Assembly (NCBI RefSeq): GCF_019320115.1
Contig: NC_089585.1
Span: 140,601,426-140,665,425 of the forward strand
Length of the DNA stretch: 64,000 nucleotides
Reading direction: 5' to 3'
Origin: Miscanthus floridulus
Lineage: Eukaryota; Streptophyta; Magnoliopsida; Poales; Poaceae
In this document: piece by piece, positions 10,543 through 21,044 of the stretch
How positions within the stretch are numbered: the first letter of the stretch is position 1
How the letters are laid out: each line of letters opens with the position of its first letter
The notes under the pieces: generated by a model
Told to the model about the DNA's origin: nothing
The model's database searches: none
The model's input: the letters and a program-made list of their open reading frames with translations, nothing else
Translations under genes and position numbers: made by a program

Positions 10543-13500
10543 GAACTCGCGCTCACCAACTTTCTTCGGGACAACAAAGATATCTTCGCTTGGAAGCCAG
10601 CCGACATGCCAGGAGTCCCAAGAGAGTTGGCTGAGCACAGAATTGATGTTAACAAAAGCTCCAAACCTGTAAAACAACGGCTACGACGATTCTCACCCGA
10701 CAAGAAGGCAGCAATTAAAAAGGAAATAACAAAACTGATGGCAGCCGGATTCATCAAGGAGATCCTACATCCAGACTGGCTAGCAAACCCGGTCCTTGTA
10801 CAGAAGAAAAACACGGACGAGTGGCGCATGTGCGTCGATTACACAGATCTCAACAAACATTGCCCAAAAGATCCGTTCGGACTACCACGCATTGACCAGA
10901 TAGTTGACTCGACAGCAGGATCTGCGTTATTATCTTTTCTCGATTGCTACTCAGGGTATCACCAGATCGCACTAAAAGAAGAAGACCAGAGCAAAACATC
11001 TTTCATCACCCCGTTTGGTGCCTACTGCTACAAGACCATGTCGTTTGGACTAAAAAACGCTGGCGCCACGTACCAAAGAGCTATCCAGACTTGCCTTGGG
11101 AATCAAATTGGTAAAAATGTGGAAGCATACGTGGACGACGTGGTGGTGAAAACAAAAGACCCAGATACCCTAATTGAAGATTTACAGCAAACGTTCGAAA
11201 ATTTGAAGAAATGGAGATGGAAATTGAATCCAAATAAATGCGTATTTGGAGTTCCCTCAGGGCAACTACTCGGATTTTTGGTCAGTCAGCGCGGGATTGA
11301 AGCTAGCACCAAGCAAATTCGAGCCATAACAGAAATGGGCCAACCTAGAAGTGTCAAAGATGTGCAGAAGATAACAGGATGCATGGCGGCCCTCAACCGT
11401 TTCATATCAAGACTCGGCGAAAAGGGGTTGCCTTTCTTTAAACTACTAAAGAAGACAGACAAGTTCGAGTGGACAATAGAAGCCGACGAAGCTTTCAAAA
11501 AACTTAAAGAATACCTCACTTCATCGCCTATCCTGACACCTCCAAAGAAAGATGAAGATATGATGCTATATATCGCGGCAACTCCCACAGTAATCAGCAC
11601 AGCAATAGTCATAGAAAGAGAAGAACAAGGGCGTGCGTATAAAGTACAACGTCCAGTATACTACATCAGCGAAGTACTGTCAGAATCCAAAATCCGGTAC
11701 CCACATGTACAAAAACTACTCTACGCTTTACTCATTACCTCTCGGAAGCTTCGCCATTATTTCGAAAGCCACAAGATTACTGTAGTGATAGATTTTCCAC
11801 TCGGAGACATCCTACACAACAAAGATGCCACAGGGCGCATATCCAAGTGGGCAGTAGAAATTGGAGCTCTGGACATCAATTTCACCCCACGGAAAGCAAT
11901 CAAATCTCAAGCCCTCGCCGATTTCGTAGCCGAATGGACAGAGATTCAACAGCCCTTATCAGATACAATCCTCGACCATTGGAAGATGTACTTTGATGGA
12001 TCACTCAAGCTAGGCGGGGCCGGAGCGGGCGTTCTCCTCATTTCTCCACAAGGAAAACAACTCAAGTACGTCCTTCAGATATTATGGCAAGCTACAAATA
12101 ACGAAGCAGAATATGAAGCCCTCATCCACGGGCTACGAGTCGCGATTACCCTCGGAATAAAAAGATTACTCGTATACGGCGACTCAGCAGTGGTCATCAA
12201 CCAAGTCAACAAAGATTGGGACTGCACCAAAGAAAACATGGGTGCTTATTGTGCCGAAATACGGAAACTTGAAAAACACTTCCAAGGATTAGAAATTTTA
12301 CACGTTCTACGCGATTCCAACATTGCAGCAGATGTCCTTGCCAAGCTCGGATCAGACAGAGCAAAGGTTCCACCCGGCGTATTCATAGAAGAGCTATCAG
12401 TTCCCTCTATCAAACAACCCAGTGAAACAACACATGAGATTCAGGCTAAAGGCGTTCAGATCTTGATAATCAACACTTCATGGACTCAAGTTTTCATCGA
12501 CTATATCAAAGAAAACAAATTACCAGCAGATAAGGCAGAAGCCACCCAAGTCATTCGCAGAAGCAAAAACTACGTTCTAGTAGGAGATAAACTTTACAGA
12601 AGAGCAGCATCATCAGGAGTACTCCTAAAATGTGTTTCGTTTCAAGAAGGTAAAGAGATCCTAGACGAAATACACTCAGGTTGCTGTGGAAATCATGCCG
12701 CTTCAAGGACACTAGTTGGCAAAACATTTCGCACCGGATTCTACTGGCCAACCGCTTTGAAAGACGCAGAAGAGCTTGTTAGAAAATGCAAAGGTTGCCA
12801 AATGTTTGCAAGACAAGCCCATGTACCAGCTCACAATCTTATCTGCATCCCACCCGCTTGGCCTTTTTCCTGCTGGGGGCTAGATCAAGTAGGACCCCTG
12901 AAAAAAGCAAAAGGCGGCTTCGAGTACATCTTTGTGGCAATCGACAAGTTTACCAAATGGATTGAATACAAACCACTCGCGAAATACAGCGCGACAAAAG
13001 CAGTCGAGTTCATCCAAGACATTATGCACCGCTTCGGCATGCCAAATCGAATCATCACAGACCTAGGCTCACCCTTCACAGCTACAGAATTCAAAAGCTG
13101 GGCTCAAGACTGTGGTTTCAGTATAGACTATGCGTCCGTTGCACATCCAGAAGCCAACGGACAAGTAGAAAGAGCTAATGGACTCATTCTAGCCGGATTA
13201 AAACCAAGGTTATACGAAGAACTAGTGGACTATGGGTCCAAATGGATTGAAGAACTACCGAAAGTAGTATGGGGACTACGAACTCAAATAAGCAGAGCAA
13301 CAGGCCACTCACCTTTCTTCCTAGTTTACGGGTCAGAGGCCGTACTACCCGCCGACTTGATCTGGACATCCCCAAAAATAGAACAATATGATGAAGGAGA
13401 AGCAGAACACACAAGAAGATTAGAACTCGACAGCTCAGAAGAAATCAGAATAAACGCTACCCTCCAATCAGCTAGATACCTACAAGGTTTAAGACGGCAC

Positions 13501-13719
13501 TACAACAAGAGTACCCAACCTCGATCACTACAAGTTGGAGACTTAGTGCTAAGAAGGATACAAAAGACTGATGGACGACATAAGCTACTCAGTCCTTGGG
13601 AAGGCCCGTTCATTGTCACAAAAGTCACCGGACCCGGCACATACAAGTTAATGACCGAAGATGGAAAAGAAGTCAGCAATACATGGCACATCAGCCAGCT
13701 AAGAAGATTCCATGCATAA
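10543..13719 (+). CDS. pol: Element C RT-RNaseH-integrase polyprotein
   Basis: The frame is the same as gag and protease; the first ATG is at 10606, giving 1037 residues to TAA at 13717-13719. Residue numbers are from that ATG. RT: SFLDCYSGYHQ near 107, SFGLKNAGATYQR near 146, YVDD at 175-178. A first RNase H-like connection region spans about 300-430. A second RNase H starts at about 461 with MYFDGS (Asp 464), then NNEAEYEAL and YGDSAVV. Integrase has a zinc-binding HHCC region near 688-735 and catalytic Asp 760, Asp 819 and Glu 855 (35 residues between the last two). A C-terminal SPWEGPF module follows. All catalytic residues are present and no stop lies within, so apart from the stops at 9406 and 10540 this looks functional. 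It makes and integrates the cDNA. Confidence 0.95.
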   Translation, partial: ELALTNFLRDNKDIFAWKPADMPGVPRELAEHRIDVNKSSKPVKQRLRRFSPDKKAAIKKEITKLMAAGFIKEILHPDWLANPVLVQKKNTDEWRMCVDYTDLNKHCPKDPFGLPRIDQIVDSTAGSALLSFLDCYSGYHQIALKEEDQSKTSFITPFGAYCYKTMSFGLKNAGATYQRAIQTCLGNQIGKNVEAYVDDVVVKTKDPDTLIEDLQQTFENLKKWRWKLNPNKCVFGVPSGQLLGFLVSQRGIEASTKQIRAITEMGQPRSVKDVQKITGCMAALNRFISRLGEKGLPFFKLLKKTDKFEWTIEADEAFKKLKEYLTSSPILTPPKKDEDMMLYIAATPTVISTAIVIEREEQGRAYKVQRPVYYISEVLSESKIRYPHVQKLLYALLITSRKLRHYFESHKITVVIDFPLGDILHNKDATGRISKWAVEIGALDINFTPRKAIKSQALADFVAEWTEIQQPLSDTILDHWKMYFDGSLKLGGAGAGVLLISPQGKQLKYVLQILWQATNNEAEYEALIHGLRVAITLGIKRLLVYGDSAVVINQVNKDWDCTKENMGAYCAEIRKLEKHFQGLEILHVLRDSNIAADVLAKLGSDRAKVPPGVFIEELSVPSIKQPSETTHEIQAKGVQILIINTSWTQVFIDYIKENKLPADKAEATQVIRRSKNYVLVGDKLYRRAASSGVLLKCVSFQEGKEILDEIHSGCCGNHAASRTLVGKTFRTGFYWPTALKDAEELVRKCKGCQMFARQAHVPAHNLICIPPAWPFSCWGLDQVGPLKKAKGGFEYIFVAIDKFTKWIEYKPLAKYSATKAVEFIQDIMHRFGMPNRIITDLGSPFTATEFKSWAQDCGFSIDYASVAHPEANGQVERANGLILAGLKPRLYEELVDYGSKWIEELPKVVWGLRTQISRATGHSPFFLVYGSEAVLPADLIWTSPKIEQYDEGEAEHTRRLELDSSEEIRINATLQSARYLQGLRRHYNKSTQPRSLQVGDLVLRRIQKTDGRHKLLSPWEGPFIVTKVTGPGTYKLMTEDGKEVSNTWHISQLRRFHA

Positions 13720-13884
13720 AAACAACTCAGGAAAAAACAGACATGCAAGCCACAAGAGACCTACGTTCACAATCAACGAAAGACAATACTCTTCAAAAAC
13801 ATATGTATTAGTTTATACTCATGATAAATAAAGATGATATTCATCCACAGCATGTCTTATCATGACTTCCAACGAGTTGTTTTC

Positions 13885-14446
13885 ACGAAACAAAAAGCAA
13901 AATGGCTGAAAACATGCCTGAGCATCCCGGCCGAGAGCAAAATAGCTGAAAAGACGCTTGAGCTCGCCGATGAGGGTAGCTAAAAGCTAACACCCGAAAC
14001 AAAAAGCAAAATGGCTGAAAACATGCCTGAGCATTCCGGCCGAGAGCAAAATAGCGGAAAAGATGCTTGAGCCCGCCGATGAGGGTAGCTAAAAGCTAAC
14101 ACCCGAAACAAAAAGCAAAATGGCTGAAAACATGCCTGAGCATTCCGGCCGAGAGCAAAATAGCAGAAAAGATGCTTGAGCCCGCCGATGAGGGTAGCTA
14201 AAAGCTAACACCCGAAACAAAAAGCAAAATGGCTGAAAATATGCCTGAGCATTCCGGCCGAGAGCAAAATAGCAGAAAAGATGCTTGAGCCCGCCGATGA
14301 GGGTAGCTAAAAGCTAACACCCGAAACAAAAAGCAAAATGGCTGAAAATATGCCTGAGCATTCCGGCCGAGAGCAAAATAGCAGAAAAGATGCTTGAGCC
14401 CGCCGATGAGGGTAGCTAAAAGCTAACACCCGAGACAAAAAGCAAA
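13885..14446. repeat. 109-bp tandem array (about 5 copies) in Element C 3' region
   Basis: The phrase CAAAAAGCAA recurs at 13891, 14000, 14109, 14218, 14327 and 14436, exactly 109 bp apart. Each unit includes ATGGCTGAAAAC, GCCTGAGCATTCCGGCCGAG, GATGAGGGTAGCTAAAAGC and ACACCCGAAAC. Units differ by only a few bases; the last is partial. Tat elements often carry such arrays between integrase and the 3' LTR. There are no unique spacers, so it is not CRISPR-like. Confidence 0.95.
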
Positions 14447-14904
14447 TTGGCCAAGTCGACCGAAGTCTAACTTTAAAAGACCCTCCAGCACTTCGTTCCG
14501 AAAAGCAAGAGGCTCGGGGGCTACAACCAGATGGATGTACTTCTTCTTCAAAAGAGCACAAGCACCACTCAAGAAAGCACTCGGATGCCGAAGTTTATCA
14601 AAGCTGCATTCTATACCGAGTCGTTTTACATAGTGCGGGCGAAAGGTTGCTAACGTGAAGATCATCACACGGACAAAGCACTCGACGAATCACAAAAGGA
14701 ACGATAAAAGAAAAGTACCCGACAAATCAAGGGGACCCGTAAGAATAACACATAGAGCCGTTTTGCGGAGCAGAGACAGGAACAGAACAAGGCACTCAAC
14801 AAGTCAAATAACTTCAACCGCACCCAAGCAAAGAATACATCAACAAGAATAAAGAATCTTCATTTAAAAAGGAGTGTAATATTACAAGGGGATGCTCAAG
14901 CGAG
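14447..14904. other. Element C non-coding spacer with a polypurine-like module
   Basis: Non-coding. A polypurine-tract-like module (CAAGAGGCTCGGGGGCTACA at about 14506-14525) matches those near 19760, 19975 and 20170. The rest is A-rich without recognisable coding, and it lies downstream of the antisense gene stop. Confidence 0.6.
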
Positions 14905-17900
14905 TCAGGCATTGTCATCAGAGAGGGAAAGATCAATATTTAGACCATCTACAATCCTACTGGCTAGATCTTCGACCTCAGGCTCCATCTTTTCAACGGC
15001 GTCAAGATATTCTTGGCTTTCAGCTTCTTCCGCTATCTTGGAGAGAGGCGCCTCCGGAGCAAGGACCCGGACCTGGGCCAGCACATTTTTGGTACATACT
15101 TGGGCGCACCTCTTTGCGAACTCTTGGAAACGAGTCGGAATCCGAGGAATGAACTGCGCCCAAGATTGCCCGTCATCCGCCGAAGTCCGGAGGACGTCGG
15201 CTACCGAACGAAAAGATTTCCACAAGGCATTCCAATTTTCGGTAGTCGTCGCCAGCTTCCCAGATAGGCCTTCAATGGTTTTTTGGGCCTGCACAAGATC
15301 TCTGTCAGCTCCACGCCTAATCAGCCTAGCAAGGGCAAGTTCTTCCTCAGCGTGAGTATTTACCTCCTCAGCTCTATTATGACTAGAACGGACAAGGGCC
15401 TTCATTTCATCAATACTCTCCGAGAGCTTCTGTTTCTCAACTCGGAGAGCTAGAACAGAACACCAAAGAACAAGTCAGCAGAAAAAGAAGTCAAAATACA
15501 AGAAGGAACAGACAGAACCCGCGGCACCTTTGTTTTCTTTCTTCGCAGACTCCACCGCAGCATCTCTCTGTTTCTCCGTCTCCACAACCCGGGCGCGAAG
15601 GGCTTTTTCCTCCTTTTGGTGCAACTGACGCTCCGTCTCCAACTCAGCCCGGAGAAGGCCAAGATCGGCTTTCAGAGCGTCCACCTCCGAAGACAACTTC
15701 CTCTCATTTTTAGATGAGAAAAAGAAGCCAGAATGACCACGAGAAAAAGACTGAGCAGAAAGAGGCAAAGAGAAACGGGGCGTAAGGATAGAAGAAAAAC
15801 AAGCATGCAAAAGAAAAGTGGCAGTAAAATTTACCTGGAGCTTTTCACCAAAAGAAGTCGCGAGGGTCGACAAGCTCCCCCAGGCTGCGGTCAGCTCCGA
15901 TAACCGATGAGTGGCATCGAATTGTTGCACCACGTCATCGGACAGAGAAGGGCCGCCGGAGGCAAAAGAAGGGGAAAGAGAAGCCGGCCGGGGCGAAGCA
16001 GGAGCGATCAGTGCAACCTCCAGGGAAGCCGGAGCCAAATCCCCAGAAGAACTCGGCGCGACGGCCACGGTTACCTCCGGAGCGACCAAGCCCGCAACTC
16101 CGCCAGGTAGCTCTGAGGCCCCCGCCGCAACTTCATCAACAGAATGTTGTGAGTCTCGAGGCTCAGAACTCGTTGGCACGGCGGGAAGCAGAGAAGAAGT
16201 CGATGGAGAAATTAAAGAAGACGAAGCACTGAAAAAGTGATAAAAGGAAGCACCAATAAGAACCAGAGGAAGGAAGATAAAAGCCAAAAAGATGAAGCAA
16301 GAATCTACTCACCTGACTACTTTTTTCCTTGCGAAGCCAAGAGAAGGCCTCGCAGGGGGAACCACGACGGCGAAGACATCTCCGTCACCCAGCGACGGGA
16401 GCGGGACAGCCGACAACGGAGCCATGGAAGAAGCCGGAGCTGGAGCCGTGGAAGAACTCCGCACCGGAGGAGCAGTACAGCTCGGGGCAGAAGAAGCCAA
16501 AGAACTCGACCCCGGAGCTTCGGAAGAAGTCGGCGCAAGAGCATCGGAAGAACTCACACCCGACCTCCGATTACTTCAAAAAAGTTCAAAACTAAGATTA
16601 AAAACAAAGAGGAGAAATTCAATGCGACAAGAATATGAAAAACAACTCACCGCCGCGTGATAAGGGGAACTTCATCATCCTCTTCTTCCTCAGCCAGCGA
16701 AACCAGAGCACCCGCTGAAAAAGAGACGAAAAGTACTCGGCTCAAGAGAGAAACATGAAAATAAAAGAACAAAGAGTACTAAATGTGCTCACCTAAGAGC
16801 ATGCTAGCAACAACTGGAGTACCTGAAGGAGTACTTGGTTTGTGAGGCTTCTTGGAGACAGGCAAGCCAGATGAAGACCCGTCCATTCGCCCCCTCTTCG
16901 GGACGCTGCGAGGGCCGCGAGGGACTAGACGAGGAACATACTCTTCATATACATCATCAGATCTGAAAGATACCCCAGGAAGGGCTGTAAAAGTTTGAGA
17001 CTTACTAATTACAGAAGTACCGGCTAAATGATCCCCAGCCTCCGCCACAGCAGGGAGAACATCAAGGCGGATCGGATCAACAAAGTTCCGACCGAGCACC
17101 TACAAAGAAAAGACAAAACACCAAGACGAAGAAAAACTAAGCGAGAACGAACGCAGAAAGAGTACATAAAGAACTCAAATAAAAAGAAAAAGGAGGATAG
17201 ACAACTCACAGCTGGGGGCGGGTTGTTGGCCGAGTACTCAGGGACGGCAGGAGGAATGACGCTCACTCCTTTCAGCATCTTCTGGAGACGCTCGAGTACT
17301 TCCTCACCGGTCAACTCAAGAGCTGGAACCATGCGCGAAGAATCCTCGGCCCCAGAATACTCAAAGCCGAGATGTCCCCGCTCTTTCAAGGGCTGAACCC
17401 GACGGCGAAGAAAACTTGAGACAATACCAAAGCCGGTCAATCCTTGCTGTTTCAGCGTACTAATCCTATCAAGGAGAGGTTGGATCGCCTGAATCTCAGC
17501 AGGAGACTCAAGCTTTTTGTCCCACCGGTCGTTCGCCACAGGACCAGATCCGGAGTGGACAACAAGAGAAGGGATCAAATTGGCAGCGTAAAACCACTCG
17601 GCGCGCCAATCCTTGACAGAATCGACCAGGTCATAATCAAAAAACTTGATTTTAACACCCTGGCGAAACTGAATCCCGCAACCGCCAAGGACACTGGTTT
17701 CCTCGCGGCGGGGTTGAGGTTTCAGGCGAAAGAAAAAACAAAAAAGAGATAGAGAAGGAGGAATCCCAAGGAAGGCTTCACAAAGATGGACAAAAACAGA
17801 AAGATGGAGAACGGCATTGGGGGTTAGATGGTTCAAACTAACCCCGAAATACCCAAGAAACTGATGAAGGAAGACAGAAGCAGGGAGACAGAGACCAGCG

Positions 17901-18169
17901 CGGACAAAAGAGACAAAAAGGACAATCTCACCAGGACCCAGGGCCGGAACCCGATGCTCGCCCGGAACTCTCCATTCAGCGATGACTTTGTTCTGGATCA
18001 AGCCATCACTAACGAGCTCGCGCAGCTGGTCTTCGCTGGTTGTTGGAGCCGGCCAAACCTTCTGAGCCGCCCTCATGGCCACGAACTCCTGGTTTTCGAT
18101 CAAAGAAAGCGACGACTCCTCGTCCACAAAAGTCGCCTGAGTTTTGCTTGCGGTCTTCTTCTTTCCCAT
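14905..18169 (-). CDS. Element C antisense gene, 7 exons, gypsy-type Transposase_28-like protein with coiled coil
   Basis: Encoded opposite to gag-pol. Proposed exons on the minus strand, in order: 18169-17210, 17099-16793, 16714-16651, 16564-16313, 16228-15835, 15702-15528, 15449-14905. Every intron can be given GT...AG ends and the phases fit (0,1,2,2,0,1). The exons sum to 2697 bases, 899 codons with stop, with no internal stop; the exon 6 acceptor is the least certain. Residues about 81-150 (GEIVLFVSFVRAGLCLP through the LEAFLGIPP-like and FFRLKP stretches) resemble the plant 'putative gypsy type transposon' domain (Pfam PF04195), despite its name not a known transposase. About 445-655 is Ser/Ala/Pro-rich; about 660-800 is a heptad-rich coiled coil; the C-terminus is acidic. 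Element E carries a homologue. The function is unknown; its retention argues for a role in the element life cycle. Confidence 0.82.
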
Positions 18170-18313
18170 GAATTGGCGGAAGCAACAAAGGCGCTAAGGA
18201 GGATCAAGCTAGGACGATGGAGCTCGGGCGATAACGACAATGACGGCGGCGGTTTTCTGAGAACTAGGGTTTAAAGGAAAGAGCTGGGTGACAAGGGAAA
18301 GAAGATAAAAGGT

Positions 18314-18321
18314 CTTTAAAT
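18314..18321 (-). promoter_or_regulatory. Candidate TATA box of the antisense gene
   Basis: On the minus strand TATTTAAA lies about 145 bp upstream of the antisense start codon. The same sequence is kept in the homologous fragment of the mosaic (near 30620), and Element E has a TATA-like box about 190 bp before its antisense start. A purine-rich 5' leader follows. This suggests an internal promoter independent of the LTR. Confidence 0.5.
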
Positions 18322-19790
18322 AGATTTCTCAGTGATACAAACGGCCCATAAGGCCCGTTAAAGCACATCGTGGGAAAACAACGGTCCATTTACCGACGCA
18401 GCTAAAACGACGGAGGGCACGAATCCACACAACGGTACGAACCAACGGGTAGATTTCAGACTTATCCGCGCAGCAACACAGCAGGGTTATCAGATGACCA
18501 CAGGAACAACTCGTTGAACCAAGAAGAAAGAAAGGGCTACCTCACGAGTAACAAAAGAACCCGGTTATGTAAGAAGGAACTCGGTTGTCTCATGAATGAC
18601 AGGGATCACAACAGAAGAATCAAAGACAACTCAGAAGACAAGATTCGTTACATTACAAGCGACTTCAAAAATAGAAGATTACAAACCCTACAAGACCCAA
18701 CGAACTCGGCACCACGAAAAGCAAAGTAGCAAAGAGGAACACGGACACGACTAGGCTCTGGAACAACTACGTGTCCCAAATTGCTACTCGGAAGGACAGA
18801 CCGCCATCAGCTACACTGTTTTCTTCAAAGGACGAACGCAGTGCATCCAAGGCGGAAATCGGCAGCACGACAGGGCAACATGGAGCAGAGAAGGCCGGCG
18901 GGCATCTGTCTACCCAAGACCGATGTGATGCTAGATATGGTGTTGATCTGCACCGGACGGTCTCAAGACAGGCGATGAAGATCAACCCAGAACTGCCGGA
19001 TGAAGGAACGAAGCCCACATCACAAGACTTCCTCCAACTACCACCACGTACATCCTGGCACAATGCTGTCGCGGGATTAGCCTACCTCTAATCCCTATCA
19101 CAAGACTTCCTCCAGCTACGACAAGACACACAGGAACTACAAAATACGCCCGGGGGCTGCTCTACTTCACAAACTACCATGTTCACAACCAAGAAGTTTT
19201 CAACAGAATGTCCAATGGATGAAAACAAGCACACCGGGACGGTATTTATAGGCCAAAGGATCGGCGCACATGGACCAGGAGCACCAACGAAATAAGACCA
19301 ACAAAGGACACAGTGAAAAGACAGGACTCAGTAATGGACGACTCAGGCGAGAAGAAGCAGTACTCGAAGACGGGCATATTCGGAAGAATATACTAGCATA
19401 GTACAACCCGTGAACAAAAGGCATCGACAGCTCAACCACCACCATACAACTACATCTGACAACAGCAGACTATCAAAGAATACGCCAAGACCTTGCATCC
19501 GAGTTCTTCCTGAACAAAATAACACGGATATAAGCTAGGGAGCTCGGCCTTCATTTCAACTACTCCCGGGGGCTCGGAACCAAAGACAAAGGACCAAGAG
19601 TACAAGAAACTCAAGACTACAACGACGACGACACATCAAGACTCTTCATCCGACTTGTTTTCTAAAGAGAAGAACTCGGAGAAAGCACGGGGCTGTGGGA
19701 TACATAGCCCCAGAATTTTTTGAAGACAAGAATCTGGACCCTCCAACTTTTGCAAGCAAAAGCAAGAGGCTCGGGGGCTACACTCAGTGA

Positions 19791-19817
19791 GTGCAATTTT
19801 TTTATGAAAAATTGCAC
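19791..19817. other. Perfect hairpin after polypurine-like module
   Basis: Arms GTGCAATTTTT (19791-19801) and AAAAATTGCAC (19807-19817) around a 5-base loop, just downstream of a GGCTCGGGGGCTACACTCAG motif. The same arrangement recurs at 19999-20025 and in the mosaic at 33983-34007 and 34103-34126. Confidence 0.85.
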
Positions 19818-19998
19818 CCACCCAAAAAGAACCCGGACATAAGCTCGGAGGCTGCATTCCACAAAAACTACTCAGATGATGACATAATCCAAGTCTCGAG
19901 GACTACTTCAGAACACAAATTTTCAAACAACATAAAGGATCAAGACCCTCCAACTTTTTGTTCCAAATAGCAAGAGGCTCGGGGGCTACACTCAGTGA

Positions 19999-20025
19999 GT
20001 GCACTTTTTCTTCGAAAAAGCGCAC
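19999..20025. other. Second hairpin after polypurine-like module
   Basis: Arms GTGCACTTTTT and AAAAAGCGCAC with a 5-base loop and one non-Watson-Crick position. It lies downstream of the next GAGGCTCGGGGGCTACACTC copy. Confidence 0.8.
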
Positions 20026-20357
20026 GTCACCAAAAGACTTCCTCAACGCAGACCACTTCAAGACTTTATGACAAAAAGAACCCAGAACGAGCCATATTCG
20101 AGTTCTTTTTGATAAAACTTCAACGAACAATTCAAGACAAGATCCTCCAGCTCCTTGTTCCAAATAGCAAGAGGCTCGGGGGCTACAACCAGATGGATGT
20201 ACTTTTTCTTCACAAAGCACTCACCACTCGAAGATCCCAAGAAGCGCTACAAGGTTTCACTCCAGAAAGCACTCGGATAACATTTTGTTCCTACCCAACA
20301 AGACTTGAAGGAGCAAAGCGAGACTTTCAGAGCTCAACCATGAAGTGCTCGGGGGCT

Positions 20358-20724
20358 TGTCGATACGGGACCCACAGGATACCCCGCAAAGGACAGAGAA
20401 GATCTAGTCTAACTAGGATTCTTCCCCTGTAATCTTAGTAGTATAACTATTAAGCAATCCTACTAGGATATCTCATTATAAACCGACTAGGACTCTGGCC
20501 TCCTGACTATATAAAGGAGGGCAGGGCTCCTAAGACCGACGGACGACGATTGTATAACACAACACTTGACAATCAATCCAACGCAAAGGCCAAGGCCGAC
20601 TGGACGTAAGGTTATTACTCGATCTACGATCGAGGGCCTGAACCAGGATAAATCGACTGTGTCTTGCGTTAACCATCGAGTTCGGCACACGCCGAAGCCC
20701 GAACATACTGCCCCGGGTACCCCC
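20358..20724 (+). repeat. Element C 3' LTR, lacking its last ~31 bp
   Basis: Matches 7075-7441 with one substitution. After GGGTACCCC it stops and copia sequence (CTACATATGTG) begins, so the terminal part with the integrase end is missing. The break coincides with absence of the copia pol, consistent with one deletion spanning the LTR end and adjacent copia DNA. Confidence 0.95.
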
Positions 20725-21044
20725 TACATATGTGCTAAGAGTGCACTTTTACCACCGATAGGGGGAGCAATTGCACTCTTAGCTTCAAAGGTCCATCTCT
20801 TATACCTTAGCATCATTTGGTAGAAATTGACTCGTATATATCCTATCTAATCATATGTGCAAAGCTTCAATCCAAACTCTTAGCACATATGTAGGGGGAG
20901 CAATTGCTATCATATGGAGTTCATGAAACTTGCCCATATCCTTTACACATGGTAAATATGCTTGGGCAAGCAACATGGATTCAAATGAACTTTAATTCAT
21001 ATCTTTGTATAATGGTTGTCATCAATTACTAAAAAGGGGGAGAT
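20725..21044 (+). other. Element B residual 3' internal region with multiple polypurine tracts
   Basis: About 320 bp of copia non-coding sequence. TAGGGGGAGCAATTGC occurs twice (near 20760 and 20892), and the terminal tract AAAAAGGGGGAGAT directly abuts the LTR at 21045. Multiple purine tracts before the 3' LTR are a described Sirevirus trait. No pol remains. Confidence 0.8.

Larger units (their letters stand above)
18330..20357. other. Element C 3' region: upstream of the antisense gene, with repeated polypurine/hairpin modules
   Basis: Non-coding by absence of consistent frames. From about 19560 it carries repeated modules of a purine tract (GAGGCTCGGGGGCTAC) followed by an inverted repeat. 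It ends with the terminal polypurine tract GTGCTCGGGGGCT directly before the 3' LTR at 20358. Bases 18330-19550 hold nothing I recognise. Confidence 0.6.
7075..20724 (+). mobile_element. Element C: young Tat-type Ty3/gypsy retrotransposon with antisense gene
   Basis: The 5' LTR is 7075-7472 and the 3' LTR is 20358-20724; the latter lacks its last ~31 bp. Over the shared 367 bp I find a single difference (A at 7318, G at 20601), so insertion was recent. Order: LTR, primer site, gag, protease, RT-RNaseH-integrase, 109-bp tandem array, a seven-exon antisense gene, a non-coding region with repeated polypurine/hairpin modules, 3' LTR. This organisation (D-G-G protease, extra gene antisense between integrase and the 3' LTR, tandem repeats in the 3' region) matches the Tat lineage. 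The target duplication cannot be checked because the right end is lost. Confidence 0.95.

Noticed and set aside
13885..14446. Regular repeats resembling a CRISPR array
   Set aside because: Units are contiguous 109-mers without unique spacers, in a plant retrotransposon.
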